Source of the DNA: Flavobacterium soyangense
GTDB lineage: Bacteria > Bacteroidota > Bacteroidia > Flavobacteriales > Flavobacteriaceae
Direction: 5' to 3'
Length of the DNA: 64,000 nucleotides
Assembly: GCF_015277675.1 (NCBI RefSeq)
Contig: NZ_JADHEC010000004.1
Coordinates: 96,554 to 160,553, forward strand
A program made the position numbers and the translations under genes. Of the stretch, positions 16,854 to 24,877 are shown piece by piece. Under the pieces are notes generated by a model. The model saw only the letters and a program-made list of their open reading frames with translations, had not been told where the DNA came from and did not search any database. The number at the start of each line of letters is the position of its first letter. The first letter of the stretch is position 1.

Positions 16854-17210
16854 TTAGATACTTTGCCCGAAAGTGAGCAAGTTGTTGTCTGGGTCAAGAA
16901 CTGAAAATTCCTTTTGTCCCCAAGGTTTTATTTCTAATTGCCCATTGGGATGGATGCTTGTTTTATTGTCCAATACCGTTTGGTAAAAGTTGTCAATATC
17001 ATTTGTTCTGATATAAACTTGTCCGTAGTTTTCTTTTGGATCCAGCGTTTTGAACTCAAAAAAATGAATTTGAATGCTTTCTTTTTGCATCATTAAATAG
17101 CCATCATAGTCAGCATTTCCAAAATCTTGAAAGCCTAGCTTGTCACTATAAAAGTTTCTTGTTGCCTTTTTGTCGCGCATTGGTAACTTTGGATGAATGG
17201 CTGTAAGCAT
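16854..17210 (-). CDS. VOC family (glyoxalase/bleomycin-resistance-like) protein
   Basis: A 118-residue vicinal-oxygen-chelate protein, starting at the ATG at 17210. The open frame extends upstream through the repeat at 17240-17281, which is not part of the gene. The fold is shown by 'IHPKLPMRDKKATRNFYSDKLGFQDFG', 'LMMQKESIQIHFFEF' and the terminal 'WGQKEFSVLDPDNNLLTFGQS'. It resembles the bleomycin-binding subgroup, which lacks the full glyoxalase metal set. Role unknown; it could bind a small toxic compound. Confidence 0.85.
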   Translation of the reverse strand: MLTAIHPKLPMRDKKATRNFYSDKLGFQDFGNADYDGYLMMQKESIQIHFFEFKTLDPKENYGQVYIRTNDIDNFYQTVLDNKTSIHPNGQLEIKPWGQKEFSVLDPDNNLLTFGQSI

Positions 17211-17239
17211 TTTTATTGCTGTTTTTGTTGTATGTAATT

Positions 17240-17281
17240 GAAGAGTTGGAGTGGGCACGGATTGCAAATCCGCGCTATCGG
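17240..17281. repeat. Dispersed short repeat, copy A
   Basis: This 42-bp unit matches copy B (17356-17397) at 33 of 42 positions. It contains the palindromic core CGGATTGCAAATCCG. The copies are in the same orientation, 116 bp apart. Copy A lies between the sulfurtransferase and VOC genes. Confidence 0.7.
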
Positions 17282-17317
17282 GGTAAGCATATTTGATGAA
17301 TTGAATTTTTATTTCAG

Positions 17318-18238
17318 TTATTGTTTTTTATTTGTTTTTGTAACAATTAATAATTGAGGAGTTAGAGCGGGCATTGACTGCAAATCCGTTCTATTGGCAT
17401 GTATTGCTTTATTATTTCTACTCCATTCACTCCAAGAACCAACATATAGTTTTGGAATTTCCAAGCCAGCATATGCGATTGCTAAAAGGGAATGACAAGC
17501 TGTAACGCCCGAACCGCAATGAACAATTATATTTTCGGCTTCAACATTTCCAAATATCTTTTCATACTTCTCTTTTAGCAAATTCGGAGATAAAAACAGT
17601 CCGTTTTCGTCTAAATTTTCAGTAAAAGGGACATTTATTGCCCCTGGGATATGTCCTGCAATTAAATCAATTGGTTCAATTTCGCCATTATATCGCTCAG
17701 CGTCACGAACATCAATTACAATATGATTTTCGTTTTGTGAAACTTTTTCAACTTCTTCAATTTCGGCAATTTTTAATTTCCAATTAGTAACTTTATATGT
17801 TTCGGTTTTATTAATAATTTCTGTTTTTGAACTGATTGGAAAGTTATTCTTTTCAGCTTCTTGAATTCCACCATTAAGAACTTGGACTTTTTCATGACCG
17901 ATAGATTTCAACATCCACCAAAATCTTGCCGATGCATTTGAGCCATTTTTGTCATCATAAATTATGATGTGACTTTTTGGTGAAATTCCAAGATTTGATA
18001 CTGTTTTTGCAAAATTTTCAATTTTCGGTAACGGATGCCTTCCGCCAATTGACAAATCATCATTAATTTCGGCAAGTTGCGTGTTCAAATCTATAAATAT
18101 TGCCCCTTCTAAATGTTTTGCTTCATAATTTAATTTCGCGTTTTTTCCATTACTAACATCTACAATAATTAAGTTTTCAGATTTATATAATGTCAGCAAT
18201 TCTTGTGCTTGAATAATTGGAGAAATATTTATAGTCAT
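17318..18238 (-). CDS. Sulfurtransferase (two rhodanese domains)
   Basis: A 306-residue two-domain thiosulfate/3-mercaptopyruvate sulfurtransferase-like protein. The inactive N-terminal domain has 'HLEGAIFIDLNTQLAEI...GGRHPLP'. The active domain has 'VIDVRDAERYNGE...AGHIPGAINVPF' and the loop CGSGVTAC with the catalytic Cys at 241. The typical family sequence ends near GSWSEWS (268-273). The last 25 or so residues are encoded by a copy of the 42-bp repeat and its flank, so the native C-terminus has been extended or replaced. It transfers sulfur to thiophilic acceptors; exact donor unknown. Confidence 0.93.
   Translation of the reverse strand: MTINISPIIQAQELLTLYKSENLIIVDVSNGKNAKLNYEAKHLEGAIFIDLNTQLAEINDDLSIGGRHPLPKIENFAKTVSNLGISPKSHIIIYDDKNGSNASARFWWMLKSIGHEKVQVLNGGIQEAEKNNFPISSKTEIINKTETYKVTNWKLKIAEIEEVEKVSQNENHIVIDVRDAERYNGEIEPIDLIAGHIPGAINVPFTENLDENGLFLSPNLLKEKYEKIFGNVEAENIIVHCGSGVTACHSLLAIAYAGLEIPKLYVGSWSEWSRNNKAIHANRTDLQSMPALTPQLLIVTKTNKKQ
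17356..17397. repeat. Dispersed short repeat, copy B, inside the sulfurtransferase gene
   Basis: Second copy of the 42-bp repeat. It is translated as part of the C-terminal tail of the sulfurtransferase (about residues 280-293). Both copies, read on the minus strand, encode the related peptide DLQS(M/V)P. Confidence 0.7.
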
Positions 18239-18308
18239 TTTTTTTATTTTATATTTAAATGAAAATGTATCATTTTTTACAAATTATTGAGTGAGTTTTT
18301 TTCTTATT

Positions 18309-18531
18309 CCATTTAATCTTTGAATTTACTGGAATATTGTTGTTTTAATTGCCGTTGACTTTAGTCAACGGAATTTATAGTAAATATTGAATTGGCTTTA
18401 GCCAAAACAGTTATGCAATTTTGGCTAAAACCAATAAATGCAGCTTCTAAAAGACCTTTGGCTAAAGCCAAAGGCAATTGAATCCAAAAGAATTGACTCT
18501 CTTTATAATAGTGTTTTCAAAGATTAAATGG
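18309..18531. repeat. Palindrome-rich element with 16-bp terminal inverted repeats
   Basis: This 223-bp element is bounded by a perfect 16-bp inverted repeat (CCATTTAATCTTTGAA at 18309-18324, its complement at 18516-18531). Inside, AATTGCC (18347) and GGCAATT (18473) form a second inverted pair. They enclose 9+9 bp hairpins at 18352-18371 and 18455-18474, a 6+6 bp hairpin at 18392-18405 and an imperfect one at 18421-18434. All share the motif GCT/ACT-TT-AGC/AGT. This looks like a REP/BIME or MITE-type cluster. No transposase is encoded. Confidence 0.8.
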
Positions 18532-18547
18532 TATTATTCCAATTCTT

Positions 18548-19774
18548 TTATGCCTTCTCCTTCACAAAACCATCAATCACTTTTTGGTAATAATCATAGG
18601 TAGTTTTAGCGATAGATTCCCAACTGAAAATTTTCAAAACACGTTCTCTTCCAGCTTTTCCCATTTGGGTTGCCAAGGTTTCGTCTTCTAGCAAAATATT
18701 AATTTTGGCTGCAAAAGCTTTCTGAAAAGCTTCTGGATTTACAGGATTAAAATCAGTTCTGGAAACACTTTCGAGTGTTACTAAATAACCCGATTCTCCT
18801 TCGACAATAATTTCTGGAATTCCCCCTACGTGGCTTCCAACAACAGGCGTTTCGCAAGCCATCGCTTCGAGGTTGATGATGCCAAACGGTTCGTATAAAG
18901 ATGGACAGGCAAAAACACGGGCGTGGCTGTACAACACTTTTATTTTTTCACGTGGCAACATTTCCGAAATTAAAATCACACCTTCTCTTTCTTTGCGTAA
19001 ATCGGCAATCAGGGCTTCGGTTTCGAGCTCGATTTCTTTGGTATCTGGAGCTCCTGCGCAAAGCACGATTTGGGAGTTTTTGTTAAAATGTTTGGCTGCG
19101 GCAATCAATTGCGAAATCCCTTTTTGACGTGTAATTCGTCCCACAAAAAGCACAAACGGAATGTTGGGATTGATGCCATATTCTAAAAGTAAATTGTTGT
19201 CAAATGTTGGCTGATAAAATTCCGGATCAATTCCGTTATGAATTACGGTCACTCTTTCAGGATTGACGCCATAGGCTTCGACGACATCTTCTTTCATTTG
19301 TTGGCTTACGGCAATAATTCCATCGGCGGCGTTGTAAGCACTATTTTCTATCCAACGCGAAAGGAAATAACCGTTGCCTAATTGTTCCACTTTCCAAGGA
19401 CGATGTGTTTCTAAACTGTGAGTGGTTAAAATCAAAGGCGATTGCAATAATTCACGCGTCATAATTCCGGCAAGATGTGTATACCAAGTATGACAATGAA
19501 TGACATCGGCCTCAGGTGTGGCTTGCGACATTTCGACATTTCGACTCATATTGTGAAACATTTTGATGTGCGGATTGGCATCATCGACCATTTTGGTTAA
19601 TGAAGAATTAATTCCACGAACGTGCATTGAATCGGTATCCACATTTTGGTCGCCAAAGCAACGTACTTCAACTTGTCCTAATTTGGCTAATTCCTGGCTT
19701 AAAAAATCAATGTGAACACCAGCACCACCATAAATATTAGGTGGGAATTCATTGGTAAAAAGAGCTATTTTCAT
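18548..19774 (-). CDS. glgA: Glycogen synthase / GT4 glycosyltransferase
   Basis: A 408-residue GT-B fold glycosyltransferase of family GT4, closest in pattern to actinobacterial-type ADP-glucose glycogen synthases. The start is the ATG at 19774 (MKIALFTNEFPP); the upstream open frame is non-coding. The N-terminal domain has 'NEFPPNIYGGAGVHIDFL' and 'DVIHCHTWYTHLAGIM'. The C-terminal domain has 'PFVLFVGRITRQKGI' and 'CPSLYEPFGIINLEAMACETPVVGSHVGGIPEII', holding the E-x7-E motif. It extends alpha-1,4-glucan chains or makes maltose 1-phosphate. No branching-enzyme or glgC gene is nearby, so the precise product is inferred. Confidence 0.88.
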   Translation of the reverse strand: MKIALFTNEFPPNIYGGAGVHIDFLSQELAKLGQVEVRCFGDQNVDTDSMHVRGINSSLTKMVDDANPHIKMFHNMSRNVEMSQATPEADVIHCHTWYTHLAGIMTRELLQSPLILTTHSLETHRPWKVEQLGNGYFLSRWIENSAYNAADGIIAVSQQMKEDVVEAYGVNPERVTVIHNGIDPEFYQPTFDNNLLLEYGINPNIPFVLFVGRITRQKGISQLIAAAKHFNKNSQIVLCAGAPDTKEIELETEALIADLRKEREGVILISEMLPREKIKVLYSHARVFACPSLYEPFGIINLEAMACETPVVGSHVGGIPEIIVEGESGYLVTLESVSRTDFNPVNPEAFQKAFAAKINILLEDETLATQMGKAGRERVLKIFSWESIAKTTYDYYQKVIDGFVKEKA

Positions 19775-19941
19775 TTTGATGGGATTTATTTTTGTGATGG
19801 TAAAATCAAACTTTTTTGAAATCAAATATAATAAATATAGCGTATCTATAACGAAAGCTAATATATGAATTAGTTAATAAATTTTAAAACCTGCAAAAAA
19901 TAAAAAAAAACCGAAAATTACTTTCCGATTTTCAAGTTAAT

Positions 19942-21006
19942 TTATTTTTTTAATTGGTCTCTAAAAATTTTTTCGAATTTTTCAATTTTGGGTTGAATTA
20001 CCATTTGGCAATAGGGTTTGTTTTTATTGTTTTCGTAGTAATTTTGATGGTAATCTTCGGCTTTGTAAAATTGGGTTAATGGTTCCAAAGTAGTTACAAT
20101 TTGGTTATTATAAACTTTTTCGGCAGTTAATTGATCAATAATAGAATGAGCTTCATTTTTTTGCTCTTCGTTTGCATAAAAAATTACAGAGCGGTATTGG
20201 GTTCCAACATCTGCACCCTGACGGTTTAAAGTTGTCGGGTCATGAACAGTAAAGAAAACTTTAAAAATTTCATCTAGGCTGGTAACTGTTTTGTCATAAG
20301 TGATTTGCACAACTTCTGCATGGCCTGTTCTTCCGGTACAAACTTCTTCATAAGTAGGATTTGGATTTTTTCCTCCGGCAAATCCTGAAACTACAGATTT
20401 TACTCCTTCTAATTTTTCGTAAACTGCTTCTACACACCAGTAGCAACCTCCGCCAAGCGTTATAGTTTCTAGATTGTTATTGCTTTTATTTTCTGAGATT
20501 ACTTCATCCGGCACAAAATCTAATGCTATTGAATTCATACAATATCTTTTGCCTGTTGGCGCAGGTCCATCATCAAAAAGATGCCCTAAATGGCCATCAC
20601 ATCTGCCGCAAAGTGCTTCAATTCTATTCATTCCATACGAATTGTCTTGTTTGTAAATTACGCTGTTCTTGTTTTCCTGTTCAAAAAAACTTGGCCAGCC
20701 GCAACTACTGGCAAATTTCTGGTCAGATTTAAATAATTTATTACCACAAGCGGCACAATAATATGTGCCTTTTGCATCAGAGTTCCAAAGTTTTCCTGTA
20801 AAAGCTCTTTCAGTATGAGCATTTCTTGAAACAGCGTATAAGTCTGGGGACAATACTTTTTTCCATTCGGCATCAGTAATATGGAGTTTTGTAGTGTCAG
20901 TATTTGAATAATAAAGGTTTCCTGGTTTGCTGATTGAATTTTTCATATTTGAGGGTTTTTGTGTGAAGTTTTGATTGTTTGCTGCTTGCCTACAGGCTTG
21001 GAGCAT
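19942..21006 (-). CDS. Bifunctional methionine sulfoxide reductase MsrB-MsrA
   Basis: This fusion repairs both S- and R-methionine sulfoxides. MsrB comes first ('YYCAACGNKLF', 'SSCGWPSFF', 'ALCGRCDGHLGHLFDDG', catalytic 'RYCMNS'), holding two CxxC zinc pairs. MsrA follows ('LGGGCYWCVEAVYEKLEGV', catalytic Cys in GCYWC). Upstream in frame lies a lipoprotein signal: ATG at 21057, then a TAG codon at 21031-21033 (codon 9), then 'PVFIISLFMLQAC' with a lipobox. The signal is therefore broken by an amber codon. As written, translation can begin only at 21006 or at the Met at about 20946, giving a probably cytosolic enzyme. Confidence 0.9.
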   Translation of the reverse strand: MLQACRQAANNQNFTQKPSNMKNSISKPGNLYYSNTDTTKLHITDAEWKKVLSPDLYAVSRNAHTERAFTGKLWNSDAKGTYYCAACGNKLFKSDQKFASSCGWPSFFEQENKNSVIYKQDNSYGMNRIEALCGRCDGHLGHLFDDGPAPTGKRYCMNSIALDFVPDEVISENKSNNNLETITLGGGCYWCVEAVYEKLEGVKSVVSGFAGGKNPNPTYEEVCTGRTGHAEVVQITYDKTVTSLDEIFKVFFTVHDPTTLNRQGADVGTQYRSVIFYANEEQKNEAHSIIDQLTAEKVYNNQIVTTLEPLTQFYKAEDYHQNYYENNKNKPYCQMVIQPKIEKFEKIFRDQLKK

Positions 21007-21194
21007 AAAAAGAGATATTATAAAAACAGGCTACGAAATCGCTTTTTTGGTTTTCATTTTGATGATTTAAATTTTAAATTTAAAGCTTTAAAATTAATCT
21101 ATTCGATGATTAAACCCTCGTTAAACTTTTCATAAACTTTCTACAATCACATAATCCATTTCTTTTTTTGTATTTTTGACAAGCTTAAAAAGAT

Positions 21195-21731
21195 ATGAAA
21201 GAAGAAAACGTAATATTAGTAAATCAAAAGGATGAGCAAATAGGCTTGATGCCTAAATTGGAAGCCCATGAGAAAGCACTTTTACATCGTGCTTTTTCGA
21301 TTTTTGTTTTAAATGATAAAAATGAAATAATGCTCCAGCAACGAGCCAATCAGAAATACCATTCCCCTTTGTTGTGGACAAATACTTGTTGTAGTCATCA
21401 GCGCGAAGGCGAAACTAATATTCAAGCAGGAAGTCGAAGATTATTTGAAGAAATGGGTTTTAAAACTGGTTTGAAAGAGTTATTCCATTTTATTTACAAA
21501 GCACCTTTTGATAATGGATTGACAGAGCACGAACTCGATCACGTTATGATTGGTTATTACAATGATGAACCAAAAATTAATTCAGAGGAAGTAGAAAACT
21601 GGAAATGGATGAGTATCGAAGACGTGGTAAAAGACATTCAGTTGCAACCCGAAATTTACACCATTTGGTTTAAAATTATTTTTGATGAGTTTTATCATTT
21701 TTTAGAAGAACATAAAATTTCTAACCTCTAA
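21195..21731 (+). CDS. idi: Isopentenyl-diphosphate delta-isomerase (type 1)
   Basis: Interconverts isopentenyl and dimethylallyl diphosphate, the entry to isoprenoid and hence carotenoid synthesis. A 178-residue Nudix-fold enzyme with 'LHRAFSIFVLNDKNEIMLQQRA', the catalytic Cys region 'WTNTCCSHQREGE', the Nudix-like 'AGSRRLFEEMGF' and 'ELDHVMIG' with acidic metal ligands. It is preceded by a TATTTTTG box at 21171-21178 and starts a tight four-gene run (idi, queD, bcp, manA). Confidence 0.96.
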   Translation: MKEENVILVNQKDEQIGLMPKLEAHEKALLHRAFSIFVLNDKNEIMLQQRANQKYHSPLLWTNTCCSHQREGETNIQAGSRRLFEEMGFKTGLKELFHFIYKAPFDNGLTEHELDHVMIGYYNDEPKINSEEVENWKWMSIEDVVKDIQLQPEIYTIWFKIIFDEFYHFLEEHKISNL

Positions 21732-21738
21732 CTTCAAC

Positions 21739-22149
21739 ATGAGAGTAACCATTTCAAGAAAAGCCCATTTTAATGCGGCACATCGATTGTATCGAAAAGA
21801 TTGGACTTTCGAGCAAAACGATGCTGTTTTTGGCAAATGCAATAATCCTAATTTTCACGGGCACAACTATGAATTAATTGTTAGTATAACTGGAAAAATT
21901 AATCCCGAAACCGGTTATGTGATGGATATTAAGGATTTAAGTGATTTGATTTTAGAAGAAGTAGAAAAGCCTTTTGACCATAAAAACCTGAATCTTGATG
22001 TTCCCGAATTTGAAAATCTAAATCCAACTGCCGAAAATATTGTGGTAGTCATATGGAATAAAATTAGAAAAAGGATAAAACCGGAATTAGATTTAGAAGT
22101 TGTTTTATATGAAACGCCTCGAAATTTTGTAACTTATAAAGGAGAATAA
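21739..22149 (+). CDS. queD: 6-pyruvoyl-tetrahydropterin / 6-carboxytetrahydropterin synthase
   Basis: A 136-residue T-fold enzyme. The zinc ligands are His in 'HFNAAHRL' and 'NFHGHNYEL', and the catalytic region includes 'NNPNFHGH'. 'FDHKNLN' and the Glu in 'TAENI' complete the signature. It acts on dihydroneopterin triphosphate, the product of FolE, and most likely makes the queuosine precursor. It lies 7 bp after idi and its stop overlaps the next start (TAATG), so it is translationally coupled to the peroxiredoxin gene. Confidence 0.92.
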   Translation: MRVTISRKAHFNAAHRLYRKDWTFEQNDAVFGKCNNPNFHGHNYELIVSITGKINPETGYVMDIKDLSDLILEEVEKPFDHKNLNLDVPEFENLNPTAENIVVVIWNKIRKRIKPELDLEVVLYETPRNFVTYKGE

Positions 22150-22604
22150 TGGGACTACAAGTAGGAGATAAAATCCCCAATTTTTCAGCAAAAGATAATG
22201 ATGGTAATGATTTTGAAAGCGCATCCATCATTGGTAAAAAACCTGTTGTTTTTTATTTTTATCCAAAAGACAATACGCCAGGTTGCACCGCTCAAGCTTG
22301 CAGTTTTCGAGATAAATATGAAGATTTTAAAGATTTAGGAGCCGAAGTTATTGGCATCAGCAGTGATAGCATTGCTTCTCACGAAAAATTTATTCAGAGA
22401 TATAAGTTACCCTTTATTTTGCTTTCGGATTCTGATAAAAAAATTAGGAATCTTTTTGGCGTAAAGCCTAATTTATTTGGTCTTCTTCCCGGCAGAGTAA
22501 CATATGTGGTTGATAAAAATGGAATAATCCAATTGGTTTTTGATAGTTTAGTGGCTACAAATCATATTCCCAGAGCATTAGAAATAATTAAGAAATTAGT
22601 ATAA
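22149..22604 (+). CDS. bcp: Peroxiredoxin, BCP/PrxQ type
   Basis: A 151-residue thiol peroxidase. 'DNTPGCTAQACSFRD' carries the peroxidatic Cys 46 and a second Cys 51, spaced as in BCP/PrxQ enzymes that form an intramolecular disulfide. It reduces hydrogen peroxide and organic peroxides using thioredoxin. It is cytosolic, with no signal peptide. It overlaps queD by one base and is followed 3 bp later by manA. Confidence 0.95.
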   Translation: MGLQVGDKIPNFSAKDNDGNDFESASIIGKKPVVFYFYPKDNTPGCTAQACSFRDKYEDFKDLGAEVIGISSDSIASHEKFIQRYKLPFILLSDSDKKIRNLFGVKPNLFGLLPGRVTYVVDKNGIIQLVFDSLVATNHIPRALEIIKKLV

Positions 22605-22607
22605 ATA

Positions 22608-23576
22608 ATGAATTATAATATATACCCATTACAATTTGAGCCCATTTTAAAAGAAAGAATTTGGGGCGGAACGAAGTTAAAATCAATTCTAAATAAACCC
22701 ATTATTTCTGATATTACTGGTGAAAGCTGGGAAATATCAACTGTTGAAGGTGATGTAAGTGTGGTTTCTAATGGAGTTCTAGCAGGAAAATCACTCAACG
22801 AATTGATTGATTCATATCCGGAAGATATATTAGGAACGGACGTTTACAAGCGATTTGGCAAACAATTTCCATTACTTTTTAAATATCTTGATGCTCGCGA
22901 AGATTTATCTATACAAGTACATCCTAATGATGAATTAGCCAAAAAGCGTCATAATTCTTTTGGAAAAACTGAAATGTGGTATGTCCTGCAGGCCGATGAA
23001 AATGCCAGAATAATTGTTGGATTTAAAGAGAATTCCAATGCCAATGAATATGTTGAAAATCTAAAAAACAAAACACTGCTTACTATTCTTGATGAGGTGA
23101 AAGTAAAAAAGGGAGATGTTTTCTTTCTGGAAACCGGAACGGTTCACGCCATTGGTGCTGGATTGGTTATTGCCGAAATCCAGCAAACATCGGATATTAC
23201 GTATCGTTTGTATGATTTTGAAAGAGTTGACAGTCAGGGAAATTCAAGGGAATTACATGTTGATTTAGCTTTAGAAGCTATTAATTACAATAAAATAGAT
23301 ACTGAAAAAAGTTACAACACCACTCTAAATCAATCAAATACCGTTGTGAATTGTCCTTATTTCACCACTAACTTTCTACCATTAGATGGAAAAGTTGAAG
23401 TAAACAAAACGGGAAATACATTTACGGTTTATATGTGTGTAGAGGGTAATTTTGAAATAGAATGCAACAATACAAAATTTCAATATAAAAAAGGAGATAC
23501 TATTTTAATCCCTGCTAGCTTGAAGGCTTTTATTCTCAATGGAAAAGCTTCAATTTTAGAAATTTATATTTCATAG
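22608..23576 (+). CDS. manA: Mannose-6-phosphate isomerase, type I
   Basis: A 322-residue zinc cupin enzyme that interconverts mannose 6-phosphate and fructose 6-phosphate. Landmarks are 'RIWGGTKLKSIL', 'PLLFKYLDAREDLSIQVHPNDELA' with the zinc-binding QVHP, 'KTEMWYVL', and 'VFFLETGTVHAIGAGLVIAEIQQTSDITYRLYDF'. The 322-residue length fits the short Bacillus-like type I form. It is the last gene in the idi-queD-bcp run. Confidence 0.95.
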   Translation: MNYNIYPLQFEPILKERIWGGTKLKSILNKPIISDITGESWEISTVEGDVSVVSNGVLAGKSLNELIDSYPEDILGTDVYKRFGKQFPLLFKYLDAREDLSIQVHPNDELAKKRHNSFGKTEMWYVLQADENARIIVGFKENSNANEYVENLKNKTLLTILDEVKVKKGDVFFLETGTVHAIGAGLVIAEIQQTSDITYRLYDFERVDSQGNSRELHVDLALEAINYNKIDTEKSYNTTLNQSNTVVNCPYFTTNFLPLDGKVEVNKTGNTFTVYMCVEGNFEIECNNTKFQYKKGDTILIPASLKAFILNGKASILEIYIS

Positions 23577-23634
23577 TCGGTAATAGAAAGATTATATGTA
23601 CTTTTGCAATCGCAAATTAAAATTAAAAAATAAA

Positions 23635-23904
23635 ATGGCAAACGTTAAGAATTTAAAAAAAGACATCAACTACGTTTTAGGAGATATTATTGAAGCAGTT
23701 TACTTGTTTGAAATTTCTACTACAGGAAAACCAACAACAGAAACTAACGCTTTAATCGATGAAGCAATAGCAGCTTTTGATACTTTGATTACAAAAGTAA
23801 ACGCTAAAAAAGTTGAAGATAAAAAAGCCCACTTCAAACAAATCAATGTTGAATTGGAACAAACTGCAAATCAATTGATTGCTAAAATCAACGAATTACA
23901 GTAA
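23635..23904 (+). CDS. Conserved flavobacterial hypothetical protein
   Basis: An 89-residue acidic, all-helical protein with no signal or Cys, starting at the ATG at 23635. Its pattern is 'VKNLKKDINYVLGDIIEAVYLFEISTTGKP' and 'LIDEAIAAFDTLITKVNAKKVEDKKAHFKQINVELEQ', with heptad-like spacing that suggests a helical bundle. A TACTTTTG box at 23599-23606 precedes it. I do not recognise a characterised family. Confidence 0.75.
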   Translation: MANVKNLKKDINYVLGDIIEAVYLFEISTTGKPTTETNALIDEAIAAFDTLITKVNAKKVEDKKAHFKQINVELEQTANQLIAKINELQ

Positions 23905-23933
23905 AAAAAGTCAATAAAAAGGTCTGATTTTTT

Positions 23934-23963
23934 TTGGAAAATTAAAATTCAGACTTATATTTG
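23934..23963 (+). promoter_or_regulatory. Promoter of tRNA-Thr
   Basis: TATATTTG (23956-23963) fits the -7 box and TTG (23934-23936) lies 19 bp upstream. The layout is the same as for the tRNA-Lys cluster. Confidence 0.75.
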
Positions 23964-23978
23964 CAAACGTAATGAGTC

Positions 23979-24052
23979 GCCAGCGTAGCTCAGTTGGCTA
24001 GAGCAGCTGATTTGTAATCAGCAGGTCGTGGGTTCGAGTCCCTCCGCCGGCT
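23979..24052 (+). tRNA. tRNA-Thr (TGT)
   Basis: A 74-nt cloverleaf with anticodon stem GCTGA / TCAGC, loop TTTGTAA (anticodon TGT), discriminator T and no CCA. The acceptor GCCAGCG / CGCCGGC has an A-C mismatch at the fourth pair. Confidence 0.93.
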
Positions 24053-24060
24053 CTTTAATA

Positions 24061-24091
24061 AAACCATCTAACATTTGTTAGGTGGTTTTTA
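24061..24091 (+). terminator. Terminator of tRNA-Thr
   Basis: The hairpin AAACCATCTAAC / GTTAGGTGGTTT (one G-T pair) followed by TTTATTTT begins about 9 nt after the tRNA. Confidence 0.75.
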
Positions 24092-24440
24092 TTTTAGAAT
24101 ACTTTGGAATGAAAGTAAATAGAGGATCAATCGGGATTTTTTAATTTTAAACCTAAATTATTTCAGTATTTTAAGTTTAACCTACTTAATTTTCATTGAC
24201 TTATTAGCAAAGCTATCATAATGATATGGACTTTTCATTAATTCTGGATTTGGATAAATAAAGTTTTTTTGCCATGTTGAAAAGCAAAATAAATTAAGAA
24301 AAAAAAATTTAAAATTATTTTGAATAAAAAATAATAAATTAGAAATTAAGGTGTTATCAATATATAAAAGACAAATAAATTTGCTTATTAATTACAAAAG
24401 CATAACTTAGCCCACACATTATCAAAAGTTTAGCATAAAT
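24092..24440. other. AT-rich intergenic region without visible genes
   Basis: About 350 bp of very AT-rich sequence with stop codons in all frames. I see no tRNA, convincing promoter or repeat in it. Confidence 0.6.
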
Positions 24441-24770
24441 ATGGAAAAAATTGAAACGACATTAAGAAGCAATTTATCGGCATTTTTTTTCTTAACATTT
24501 ATATTATTGGGCATATGCAATGCAAATTCACAAACTGTTTTTTACGACTCCGTATGTAAACAAAAATATGCGTTGATTGATGTTCATAAAACTTACGAAA
24601 GAGTCATAGACAAAGGCTACGATTCTATTGAAATGTTTGAATACTTAGGGAATTATTATTATGAAAGTAAAGATTTTGAAAAATCTAAACTATACTTTGA
24701 CATCTTATTCAAAAAATACAAATTGTCTCAGATTTCTCCAAAAAGTATAGCGTTATACAAAACTCTTTAA
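24441..24770 (+). CDS. Small exported TPR-like protein, possible truncated OmpA-family N-terminus
   Basis: A 109-residue protein with a signal-like N-terminus ('FFFLTFILLGICNANSQ'). The mature part, 'YALIDVHKTYERVIDKGYDSIEMFEYLGNYYYESKDFEKSKLYFDILFKKYKLSQISPKSIALYKTL', resembles the tetratricopeptide segment at the start of flavobacterial OmpA/PorE-type proteins. In those, beta-propeller and OmpA domains follow. Here the frame stops right after the TPR part and no further coding sequence follows. It is either a stand-alone small TPR protein or a stump of a larger gene. Confidence 0.6.
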   Translation: MEKIETTLRSNLSAFFFLTFILLGICNANSQTVFYDSVCKQKYALIDVHKTYERVIDKGYDSIEMFEYLGNYYYESKDFEKSKLYFDILFKKYKLSQISPKSIALYKTL

Positions 24771-24798
24771 TACTAGTAAAATTAAAATACAACAAATA

Positions 24799-24834
24799 AA
24801 AAATGCCTCAATAATAACAATATTGAGGCATTTT
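24799..24834. terminator. Bidirectional terminator
   Basis: A long stem, AAATGCCTCAATA / TATTGAGGCATTT, with flanking A and T tracts. It lies between the convergent TPR-like and DUF4252 genes. Confidence 0.85.
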
Positions 24835-24877
24835 CATCAGAACTAATAATCTTGGAATCCTAAATTAATTAATTTAA

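Noticed and set aside
17211..17267. N-terminal extension of the VOC protein
   Set aside because: It is encoded by the dispersed repeat flank; homologous proteins start near MLTAIHP.
19775..19825. N-terminal extension of the glycogen synthase
   Set aside because: The GT4 fold starts at MKIALFTNEFPP; the upstream codons are AT-rich leader.
21031..21033. Pyrrolysine or suppressor readthrough at TAG in the MsrB-MsrA signal
   Set aside because: No pyl genes or suppressor tRNA are visible, and a point mutation is simpler.
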